A DNA stretch of 36,611 nt from Monosiga brevicollis MX1. Lineage: Eukaryota > Opisthokonta > Choanoflagellata > Craspedida > Salpingoecidae. Of this stretch, positions 12,001-21,258 are shown one piece after another. The notes under the pieces are model-generated. The model saw only the letters and a program-made list of their open reading frames with translations. It ran no database searches and was not told the DNA's origin. Both the position numbers and the translations under genes were made by a program. Each line of letters starts with the position of its first letter. The stretch's first letter is position 1. Where the stretch lies: assembly GCF_000002865.3 (NCBI RefSeq), contig NW_001865064.1:62041-98651 (forward strand), given 5' to 3'.

Positions 12001-14514
12001 CTCGTGGATGCCGTTCGTCAAAAGTGCGACAAAGTGGCCCACCGACCCAACGCCCTGTTGACGGAGTTGCCGGTCATCCTCGCTGTGCTCGCAGCGATTT
12101 GGTCCCTGGGCAGCCGCAAAGCCATGGCTAAAGCCTCGCAAGCGGATCGCGGGATTTACAAGGAACTGCACACGATTCAGGTGTTGGCACTCTTTGAGCT
12201 GCTGGGCTTGTGCGACGCCAAGGTTGGCTTGCGGCGCGTGGCCTCTTGGGTCAAGTCCTTTGTCCCCTTTGGTGCCCACGACAAGCTCAGTGGAGCCTTC
12301 GTGCAGATACAAACAGGCGGGGGCAAGAGCATTTTACTCGGGTTTGCCAGCACGCTCTACGCCCTTCTGGGGTTTGAAGTGTCCTGCGCCTGCTTTAGCA
12401 ACATTCTCAGCTCGCGCGACTACAACGACTTTAAAGACTTTTTTGATGTGGTTCAAGTGGCAGGACTTGTCAAGTATGGCCCCTTGAGCGAGTTGGCCCG
12501 AGCCGAACTGAACGTCAACGGAGATATCCGCCAGGCCCTGCAGACGCTCGTGATCGACGGCCGCCTTTCGGATCCAACGGTGCGGCCGGGTGCCCTGCCC
12601 AAAGTCCTGCTGGTCGACGAGGTCGACACGTTGCTGTCAAATGTTTTCCTGACCGAGCCATATACTCCCGGCACGCTGGTGCACGATGACAGCTTTTTGG
12701 AGCTCCTGCGCGCCGTGTGGCAGGACCAGTCGCTCACCTTGGCGCAGATCCAGGCGCTGCCCAGCGCGCAAAAACTGCTGCAAACCTATGCTCACACCGA
12801 GAAGTTGGTGCTCGCTGCACTGGAGAACGTCGCGTTGGCCCGAGCAGCATTTGAGCGTCGCGAGCACCCATATGAAGTGCAGGAAGGCCTCATCGCGTAT
12901 AAGCGTGAGGGCCTGGACGAGCCCAGCTCTGATATTTCCTACGGCTACGAGACGCAGTTTGCCTACTTGGCCGAAGAAGCGCGCGGCGCAGTGATGCCTG
13001 AGGTGTGCAGGCAGCACGTGGGGCTTTTCTGCTCGGGCGGCCGCTTCAGCTTTGTCAAGTTGATTCAGAAATTTGACCTCATTAGCGGCGTCACCGGGAC
13101 CATACCCGACGACCTGGCGCTCCTGCGCACCAAGTTTGGGGTTGGGCGGTGTTCGTACATGCCAAGCATGTATGGCAAGATCAACTTTCAGCGCGACCCA
13201 GTGCAGCTGACCAGCAACAAAGCGCAGCAGCACCAGGCGATTGCAGGAGAGACCTTTGAGCGGGCCCAAGGGCGGGCAGTTATTGTCTTCTTTCAGACCA
13301 CGGCCGATCTCGAGGCCTTTCGAGCTTCGCCCGAGTTTACTGCCAAGCTTGGAGGACGGCCCATAAACATCATCACCGTGGGGTCGCCCGACATTCCTCA
13401 TCGCATCAAGCAAGCCACGCGAAAGGACATGGTGACGCTGGCCACGGCACCCTTTGGTCGAGGCTCTGATTTCACCGTTCTGAATCGCGACATTGAAAAG
13501 AACGGGGGCATTCACGTGATTCAGGCCTTTCTCTCTGTCGAGGTGACTGAGCAAATCCAGATTGAGGGCCGGACCGCTCGCGAGAGCAATAGCGGCAGTT
13601 ACCGCCTCGTGCTCTGCCTGGAAGACGTGCAAGCGCTGCTGGGCGAGCACTTCCCGTCGGACATTCATGAGGGTGCCTTTGCCGAACTGCCCCCGACGCT
13701 GGATGCAGCCCGGCGCACCTTGCATGCGGAGATGCTTGCGCAGTCTTTTGAGGCACTGGCGGCGTGTGAGGCAGCGCACGACACGTCCCTCAAGCTGGTT
13801 CGAGAGCTCTTCAGCGGCAAAAAGGGCGACCCCCAGAACGCGCTGCGCTACGTGCATGAATATTCGGCCCAGGCAGAGTATGCCGAGGCCGTGGATGTTG
13901 TTGTGGTGGTGGATATTTCGGGTAGCATGGGGCCCCATGTCCCGCAGGCCCAGGCATTCGTGCGCACCATTGCTCAGGAAGGGTTTCACTTGGACCAGGC
14001 TTCGAGTCGGAATCGCCTGGGCATCTTGACGTTTGATGTGCAGGCTCAAGCCATGGGTGGAGAGGACTTTTTGTCCGACGACTGGACCACAGTGCAGCAG
14101 CGCGCCGCGGCCATTGCCACCAAAGGCTACCAAACCTTTTATCTGCCGCCTCTGAAATTGTTGGAGGAGAAGCTGTGCCAGGCCAAGGCCGCTGATCCAA
14201 CTCGCTACGCTTCGACTCGCCGCATTGTACTCTTCCAAACGGACGGCGCCAACATGGACACGGAAAAGTCAAGCGCCATTCGCGCAACCGCAGAGCGGAT
14301 CGTTGACGAGCTGGACACGACGCTCATGGCCGTCTTGACGGGGCCAGACGTGCCCCCAGATAGCGTGGCCTACTTTGTGGGCCGGGCGGGTCAGTTTAAG
14401 ACCATGGACCGCAGCGACTCGGACTTTTTGGCTCAGCTCATCATCACGGTGGACACTTACGACGCACTGGTGCAACGCGCCAGCAACATTGCCAACTGCG
14501 CCACCTCAATGTAG
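6098..14514 (+). CDS. Giant GTPase-like / SecA-like motor / von Willebrand A fusion protein (2753 aa)
   Basis: Three exons: 6098-6123, 6208-6302 and 6374-14514. The two introns have strong donors (GTAAGT, GTACGT), and both phases close, joining MSFWSALNK to LETSDLPPPPD and then to the long exon. Residues in the spliced protein: a P-loop APTSSGKTT at 143-151 (Ala at the first Gly position), DPAGF at 212-216 (G3-like) and a following SRLD (G4-like) suggest a septin/AIG1/dynamin-type GTPase domain. About residues 400-2000 are Leu/Ala/Glu/Gln-rich helical sequence with no recognised domain. A SecA-like motor follows: QTGGGKS (2020-2026), ILSSRDYNDF, LLVDEVDTLL (Walker B, DEVD 2122-2125), SGVTGT (from 2278), APFGRGSDF (motif V, near 2400) and EGRTARE (motif VI, near 2440). 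A VWA domain closes the protein, with a DISGS MIDAS (2554-2558) and FQTDGANMD (Asp near 2664). There is no signal peptide or membrane span, so it is probably cytosolic. The cellular role is unknown. Confidence 0.9.
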
Positions 14515-15255
14515 GGAAGCAGCCGATGATTTCCTGTAGCATGTCGAAATGGGGAGGATTTGATCTGTTTCTTCTTGCGTGTGCGTGTGTGTGTGTGTCA
14601 GGCTCCAGCACGCGTGGAAGCACGGATTTGACGCTAACACTGTGTGTGTGTGTGTGTGTGTGTGTCGGCCACTGATGGCGAGGGAGAGGCGGGAAGCTCT
14701 CCTTTGCCGTCAAGGTCTTTCACGAAAAATTCAAACAGTTTACATCCAGATGTTCTCCTAAGCACGTTGAACGCACCACCATTCCGCAACAAAATCAGAA
14801 TCACATGTACATGCTATGGCTTGCTGGAAGGAGCGCTTGACGGCAACCCTTCATCGGGCCAATGCAGAGATGCTTCGCCATCGCTTTGGGCAGATCCTTG
14901 AACTCATCACCGACGTCTAGCCACTTTGCTTCACTGCATCGTGCGCTCCCTATTACAGTAGTGTTCTTTGAGTCGTTCGTTCAGGTTTTTCTTTTTCCCT
15001 AAGAAGTCACTCTTTGGTCTTTTGACTCTCTTTTTCGTTTTCTGTTTCAGTCGCGAGACGCTTTGACACTTGTGGTGGTGGTGGTGGTGGTGTACAGGCT
15101 TTGACCTTCAACCTCCAGGCGTGGAAGAGTGCACACTGACTATTGCCAGCTAATGAAGAGCACCCCTCGAATCAAGCGTCAGTACTGTGTGTATCTACCA
15201 CTATAAAACAACAAGCGAAAAAAAAAGCACAAAAACAGCGAAAAATTCTGAAAAA

Positions 15256-15456
15256 GAGAGAGAGAGAGAGAGCAGAGAGACAGAGACAGAGAGACAGAGA
15301 GACAGAGAGACAGAGAGACAGAGAGACAGAGAGAGACAGAAAGACAGAGAGAGGACACAAGACAGAGACAGGGACAGCGAGAGGATACAAGACAGAGACA
15401 GGGAGACACACAGAGAGGACAGAGACAGAGAGAGACAGAGAGACTGAGAGACTGTA
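15256..15456. repeat. GAGA / CAGAGA purine-rich array
   Basis: (GA)n grades into repeated GAGACAGA units, then interrupted GACAGAGACAGG sequence. The plus strand is almost pure purine with regular C interruptions. Open frames across it on both strands are products of the repeat. Confidence 0.9.
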
Positions 15457-15866
15457 AAGCCCAAGAGAAAGACTGATTTCTGGTGCACTTTGGAGACCAA
15501 ACTGAGAGAGGACCTCGTTTGCATGTGACGACGACTCCGGCCGGTTCTGATGATGCAGGGCGCCTGTCATTGACGTTGCGCGATACGCTGATGTGTGCAA
15601 GCAAAGCGCAAAGCACCCCCACACGCCCCACCACCAAGGAAAAAAAAAGGAAAGACAAACAATCAAGACCGAGGGGCATCGCTTGATCACTGCCCGCCGG
15701 ACCAGCCAGAGCGACCTCAAACTGCCATTCCATTTGGCACCACCATACCAGCGCAGCCCAATAGGACCTTGGACGCGACTGCCGTTTGAATCGCCCTCGT
15801 ATCACATTATTGCAGCCCATCAGTGAAATTGCAGTATATTCTGCATAGGCCGAAATTTGGCCTAGA

Positions 15867-15981
15867 GTTTGAGAGAGATTTTGAGAGAGAGATTGAGAGA
15901 GAGAGAGATTTTGAGAGAGAGAGAGAGAGAGATTTTGAGAGAGAGAGAGAGATTTTGAGAGAGAGAGAGAGAGAGAGAGAT

Positions 15982-16016
<35 letters not shown>

Positions 16017-16052
16017 GAGAGAGAGAGAGATTTAGAGAGAGAGAGAGAGATT

Positions 16053-16084
<32 letters not shown>
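15867..16084. repeat. Array of (GA)n blocks separated by TTTTGAGAGA
   Basis: Blocks of GAGAGA of varied length are separated by a regular ATTTTGAG spacer, then by ATTTAGAG in the distal part. The spacer recurs about eight times, so this is a higher-order repeat rather than a plain microsatellite. Confidence 0.9.
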
Positions 16085-16089
<5 letters not shown>

Positions 16090-16331
16090 TACAAAGAAAG
16101 GCACATGCCTGGACATGAGCAAAGGACGAAGCGGACGCACGCGCAAGTGGTGGGGGTATGGGTTTGGGTGGGTTCAGTGATATCGACGTCATGAAGCCGC
16201 GACACGATTTTGTAGAAACGTGTTGAGAGAAGGTTATGAGTGCGGTGTGCGAGGGGCGGGCGAACCCTTTGTTGTTTTGTTGGATGTGCTGGTGGTGGAT
16301 ATACTGTTGGAAGCTCGCAAAAGTTGATCGC

Positions 16332-16553
16332 ATGGAGAGAATCGTGCAACAAGTGGAACAAGACGGCCACGAGCATCGCAAACGCGGCGACGATGCTGTT
16401 GCCACCCCCGTGGAGCGCGCAAAGTTCAACCGAGCACATCAACTACAGCTCGAACCATCGTCGCCCTTTGGTCGCCGCCCAACCGCCACGCGTGTACTCT
16501 CCATTACGTGTGTGTGTGCGTGTGTCAAAAATTGGATAAGCAAAAAAAATTGA
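16332..16553 (+). CDS. Possible small ORF, unknown (73 aa)
   Basis: The first 50 or so residues are hydrophilic and protein-like (MERIVQQVEQDGHEHRKRGD, then ATPVERAKFNRAHQLQLEP). The end runs into a GT-rich stretch and a Cys/Val tail that looks non-coding. It sits between two GA arrays. It could be an exon of an unrecognised gene or chance. No family is recognised. Confidence 0.2.
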   Translation: MERIVQQVEQDGHEHRKRGDDAVATPVERAKFNRAHQLQLEPSSPFGRRPTATRVLSITCVCACVKNWISKKN

Positions 16554-16706
16554 GAGATTGAGAGAGAGAGAGAGACAGGAGAGAGCGAAGAGGGATTGAG
16601 AGAGAGAGATTGATTTAGAGAGATTTAGAGAGAGGGAGGGACGAGGCAACCAGAGATAGAGAGAGATCAAGGGATAGATCAAGAGATCAAGTGAGAGAGA
16701 AACCTG
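16546..16706. repeat. GA-rich array with TTGAGAGA / TTTAGAGA units
   Basis: It has the same style as the array at 15867-16084: short GAGAGA runs broken by GATTGAGAG and GATTTAGAG. The similarity suggests duplication of one repeat type within this spacer. Confidence 0.85.
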
Positions 16707-16834
16707 CAACATGACCAAACCCCACCACCCACAAAAGGACCCACATTCACACCCCTAACTCCATACCACCTGTACCCACCCATACCCAATACCCCATACA
16801 GGGACACATTTCGTGTGTGTGTTGCCTTTACAAC

Positions 16835-16842
<8 letters not shown>

Positions 16843-16917
<75 letters not shown>
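16843..16917. repeat. (CA)n microsatellite, about 37 units
   Basis: Essentially uninterrupted CA over about 75 bp. Long enough to be highly length-variable. Confidence 0.95.
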
Positions 16918-16919
<2 letters not shown>

Positions 16920-17127
16920 GCATGGCACGGGTACGAGTGTGCTCTCGCTTCTCGCCCCCCACTGCCGCCCGCCCTCCCCCGCCCGCCCCTGCCCGCCCAC
17001 ACCCACAGACACAGACACAGACACATGTAGATGGCATTTCCCGCGGAAGTTTGATCGTAGCGACGAAAGTGCAAGGCACGGTTTCGGTGCTGTTCAATAC
17101 AGTCCGACACGGGCCCGGTACTAGTAC

Positions 17128-17162
17128 AACTGCGGCTACGGCTACGGCTACGGCTACGGCTG
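17128..17162. repeat. GGCTAC hexamer repeat in the aminotransferase 5' leader
   Basis: About five copies of GGCTAC end roughly 50 bp before the ATG at 17211. They probably lie in the 5' untranslated region or core promoter of the aminotransferase gene. The copies are nearly perfect. Confidence 0.8.
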
Positions 17163-17210
17163 TAGCTCGGATTGATCTGAAGCAAAGAGGCAGACGGCGC
17201 AAAGATCGCC

Positions 17211-17632
17211 ATGGAGTCGGAATACACGAAGAATCTGGCAGCGCTGGATCTGGAGGCGCAGGCCGAGGCCAACATGTCGGATGAGTCCCGTACCCTTCTG
17301 GAACGCATTCGCACTGGCATCATCGGCGATTATACCAGCATTGAAGGTCAGCCCCGCGCTCTCATCGGACCAATGGCCACCATCACATCGGCTGCCGTGA
17401 CCCACAACACTGCCACACGGGCTAAACAGACACTCCCCCCTTCCCCGCCGCGCCCCACTCGCTGTCCTCTGGCAAACAACAACCCTGCTCCTTGCGATTT
17501 TGTGACTTTGTCCACCGGCTGACCACCTTGTGATGGCCTTGTGATGGCCTTGAGAGCAGTCTGGTCTCGGCTCCACCAAACCTCACACTTGGCATCCATC
17601 CACCTCTTTTGGCTTGCAAGTCATCCGCGCAG

Positions 17633-17725
<93 letters not shown>

Positions 17726-20203
17726 CCACCGCCGCCCTTGTTTACTTTGTGCATGCATTCCTGATCCCATTATTCCGGATGCCCTAGCACATGATCTCTC
17801 TCCACCCAAACCCTCTTCTGCCCCCTCACACCGCCTCTCTCTCCTCCATCTCCTCCATCTCCTCCCACTGTTCTTTCTTTCCTCGCCCCTTCCATTTCAC
17901 TCCCCCTTCTGCCCAATTAATCATGGTCAAACTCTTCCTCTCGCCCCTCTCAACCGCCACTGTCTCCATCATTTCGCTCGGGTTTAGGTCCGTTTGGCCC
18001 AAAGCCCATGATCTATGCCGACTTTACCGCTTCCGGCCGTAGCCTGCGCTTTGTCGAGGACTACCTGCACGACAAGGTCATGCCACTCTATGCCAATACC
18101 CATACCGAAGCAAGCGTCACCGGTCGGGTGACCACCGAGGCTCGAGAGGAAGCCCGTCGACTCGTGGTGGAGGCCTGTGGGGGCAACACCAACGAACACG
18201 CCGCCATCTTCACGGGTTCAGGCTCCACCGCCGCCATCTACAAATTCATGGGCCTCATGAACCTCATGCCGCGGGCTCGTGCCTCGAGCAGCCGCGCCGT
18301 GCAAGTGGAAAAGGATGGTCGGCGTGGTGTGAGCATCAAAGCCAACGCCCGCGAACCCGGCCCACCCCGCCGCCAACGACCCGTCATCTTCATCTCCGAG
18401 TACGAACACCACTCCAACGACCTTCCTTGGCGTGAAGCCCCCGTCGACTTGGTCCGCATCATCAGCGGCTCCGATGGTGCCCTCGACCTGCAAGACCTTG
18501 AGGAACAGGTCAAAAAGTACCGCCGCCGCCCTCTCTTAATCGGCTCCTTCAGTGCAGCTTCCAACGTCACCGGAATCATCACCCCCGTCCGGGAAGCCGC
18601 CAAAATCATGCACAAATACGGGGGCCTCGCCTGCTTTGATTACGCAGCCTCGGCCCCCTACGTCCCCATCAACATGGGCTCCCGCGAAAACGGCGACGAC
18701 GACTACCTCGACGCCATCTACATCAGCCCACACAAGTTTGTCGGTGGCCCTGGCTCGCCGGGCGTCCTCATTCTTCGTCGCAGCATCTGCACCAATCTGG
18801 TTCCCGTCATGCCAGGTGGTGGCACTGTCCTCCTTGTGGAAAAGGATCTGCATGTGGTACGGTCACGCCCCTTTTCGCGCCTACTTGTCAGCCGTAAACC
18901 CTGCCCCATGTACAAGACCTCATGTCCCACAATCTTCCGTGGCCTGCTTGTAGTATACCCAAGAGGTGGAACACCGCGAGGAGGGTGGCACTCCCGACAT
19001 TATGGGCTCAATCCGATGCGGCCTCATCTTTTCCATCAAGCAGCGCCTCGGTCCGGATTTTATCGTCGCCCGCGAACGCGAGCTCATTCGTCGCGCCAAC
19101 GCGGTAAAACAAATCTGCGCCTCTGAGGATGTCCAGATTGTTTTGAGCGCCCTCGCGCATCCATCTCACTCACAAACGTTGGGCTTTTTCTGGTGTTCGA
19201 CTCTAGATTTGGGAGCCCATCGCCCACCAAATGGTTTTGTTGGGTCCAGACACCGAGGAGAAGCTTACGGTGTCCTCCTTCCTTCTTCGATGTGCCGGCA
19301 AAATGCTGCACTACAATTTTGTCGTTTCCCTTCTCAACGATATCTTTGGCATCCAAACCCGCGGTGGCTGCTCTTGTGCGGGTCCCTACGTCACCAAACT
19401 GCTGCAGCCCACAGATGACATGACCAACTGGATGCACCATGAAGCCCGCAAGGGACACTTTGGTGCCAAACTCGGCTGGTTCGTTGATTGTCGTCCCATG
19501 ATCTGCGATGCCACAGCCTTGACCATTAAAGGCTCACTTGCACACAGCTTGATGAACTCACCACGAGGCCGGTCGTGTTGTGTTGTGTTGTGTTGTGTTG
19601 CACTGCAGGACGCGCTTGAACTTTCCGTACTTTTTCACCGACGAGCAAGCCGATTACGTCAGCAAGGCCGTTGCCCTGGTTGCCGTGCATGGCTGGCGGA
19701 TGCTCAAGCACTACAACTTTGACGTTGTCACTGGGTTTTGGACGCACAAGGACTTTACCCCAGCGCCGCGCCAATCCCTACTCAACCTGTTCAACGAGAG
19801 CTCGGAGCCCAGCCGAGATCCCTTGGCCGTGCCCGACTATGACGCCTTGTTGCGCGAGGGAGAGATCATTATGACCGGTGGAAAAGTTGACGAGTGGTCT
19901 GAGATTTTGCGGCAGACGGAAAGCCGCCACAGTGCCGATTCAGGGGTCAGTGTCGATTTTACAGTGGACGACGATTCCCCCCGCTGGTACCTGCTGCCCA
20001 GCGACATGGCCAGTTTCAGCGTGACTCTGTCCTTCAACAAGAGCAAAGACCAGAGCGGAAACAGTTCCCAGAACAATTCGCGTAAATCTTCCACGTGGAA
20101 CCCGCCCTCCAAGGCAACATATACGCCGGTCGCCCGGAAAGATCGCAAAAAGGAACTTGAATGCGCTGACGGAACCTGTCAGCTGGTCATGTCCGCTCCC
20201 TGA
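17211..20203 (+). CDS. Class V PLP-dependent aminotransferase (cysteine desulfurase-like fold), 673 aa
   Basis: Five exons: 17211-17346, 17988-18856, 18954-19103, 19207-19478 and 19609-20203. They sum to 2022 nt with every phase closing, which strongly supports the model. The start ATG has a good context (ATCGCCATGG). The joined protein reads GPFGPKPMIYADFTASGR, YANTHTEASVTGRVTTEARE, FTGSGSTAAIYKF, SEYEHHSNDLPWRE and FDYAASAPYVPI. The PLP lysine is in SPHKFVGGPGSPG (Lys295). Later exons carry EHREEGGTPDIMGSIR, HYNFVVSLLNDIFGIQTRGG, CSCAGPY and GWTRLNFPYFFTDEQ. These are hallmarks of the class V aminotransferase branch that includes isopenicillin-epimerase-like and cysteine-desulfurase-like enzymes; the substrate cannot be told. 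After the fold comes an acidic then Ser/Asn/Lys-rich tail of roughly 120 residues, which looks disordered. Intron 1 is 641 bp and carries CA arrays; the others are 97-131 bp. Confidence 0.92.
17636..17722. repeat. (CA)n - (CT)n - (CA)n array in intron 1 of the aminotransferase gene
   Basis: Two CA runs flank a short CTCTCTCTCT block. It is entirely intronic, between the donor at 17347 and the acceptor at 17987. Confidence 0.9.
19570..19600 (+). repeat. TGTTG pentanucleotide repeat before an acceptor
   Basis: About five copies of TGTTG lie immediately upstream of the CACTGCAG acceptor of the last aminotransferase exon. They may serve as its pyrimidine/GU-rich tract. Confidence 0.75.
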
Positions 20204-21258
20204 GCGGTCGTCGTGGTTCGTGTTCAAGCGGTGGCATAAGCTTGCCCCCTTATCTCTCTCATCGATGGTCAAGCTCATCGTCAGGACTGTCCGTGTATCG
20301 CATGTCCTCGTTTGCGCCGTGTTGTGAGTAGTGTTGCGCCAGAGTCGCTTTACAAGGGGGTTGGAAATCCCGCTCATTGAACTGACTCCATTTATCAATT
20401 GAGGCCCAGCCGCCACAGCACCTTGATTCCGACAACTCCACATTGCCCACGGTTCAACCTCCCCATGTTATTCTGAAACTCTTCTGCCAGAGACTCCTGC
20501 GTTGGCGTGCATAGTCAACATAAACTTGTGCCTGTTCTACCTACTGCTGCTGTATATCTGCTACTGGTACTGTACCTGCTGCTACTGCTGCTGCACCTGC
20601 TCCTACTGCTACTGTACCTGCTGCTGTACCTGCTGCTTCTGCTACTGTACCTGCTGCTACTGCTGCTGTACCTGCTGCTACTGCTGCTGTACCTGCTGCT
20701 ACTGCTGCTGTACCTGCTGCTACTGCTGCTGTACTTGCTGCTGCTACTGGACCTGCTGCCACTGCTGCTGTACTGTTCCTTCTGCTACTGGTACTGTTCC
20801 TGCTGCTACTGGTACTGTTCCTGCTGCTACTGGTACTGTACCTGCTGCCACTGCTACTGTATCTGCTGCCACTGCTACTGTATCTGCTGCCACTGCTACT
20901 GTATCTGCTGCCACTGCTGCTGTACCTGCTGCTACTGCTGCTGTACTGTTCCTTCTGCTACTGGTACTGTTCCTTCTGCTACTGGTACTGTTCCTGCTGC
21001 TACTGGTACTGTACCTGCTGCCACTGCTACTGTATCTGCTGCCACTGCTACTGTATCTGCTGCCACTGCTACTGTATCTGCTGTCACTGCTGCTGTACCT
21101 GCTACTACTGCTGCTACACCTGCTGTTATCTCTGCTTCACTTTTCGCTATTTCAATCACCCTCTCGGCTTTTAACTGTAAAAGCTCAAGTTTGTTAAAAA
21201 AAAATTCTGAAACTTTCAATCATTTTTAAATAAAATAAAATAAAATAAAAAGAAGGTC
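20204..21258. other. Spacer between the aminotransferase and the LRR-IQ gene
   Basis: The first 300 bp are the 3' flank of the aminotransferase, with no gene seen. Then follows the CTG/CTA minisatellite (20540-21125), a short AT-rich stretch, and a TAAAA pentanucleotide run at about 21225-21250 just before the ATG at 21259. Confidence 0.6.
20540..21125. repeat. CTG/CTA minisatellite with 18- and 21-bp higher-order units
   Basis: Built from CTG, CTA, TAC, TGT and CCA triplets in tandem. Three sub-blocks are visible: a 21-bp unit near TGTACCTGCTGCTACTGCTG (20610-20740), an 18-bp unit near CTGCTACTGGTACTGTTC (20780-20840, again 20950-21010), and a 21-bp unit near GCCACTGCTACTGTATCTGC (20850-20920, again 21015-21090). 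The second and third blocks recur in the same order, so a segment of about 170 bp was duplicated. Unit lengths are multiples of three, which keeps several frames open. Confidence 0.85.

Larger units (their letters stand above)
14515..17210. other. Microsatellite-rich spacer between the giant gene and the aminotransferase
   Basis: The 2.7 kb contain (GT)n at 14583-14600 and 14641-14664, (GGT)n near 15073-15090, three GA-rich arrays, a long (CA)n and a GGCTAC hexamer repeat. Two weak ORF candidates are a 34-codon frame at 14816-14920 and one at 16332-16553. A strong 3' splice-site-like sequence (pyrimidine tract plus CAG, ending near 15050) has no obvious donor partner. No gene is firmly supported. 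Confidence 0.5.

Noticed and set aside
12637-14238. 533-codon open frame on the minus strand
   Set aside because: It is antisense to the SecA-like and VWA part of the giant gene, whose motifs are clear. The minus frame is open because of GC-rich codon bias and shows no domain.
15172-15820. Leu/Ser-rich frames that look like membrane proteins
   Set aside because: They are translations of the GA/CT microsatellite.
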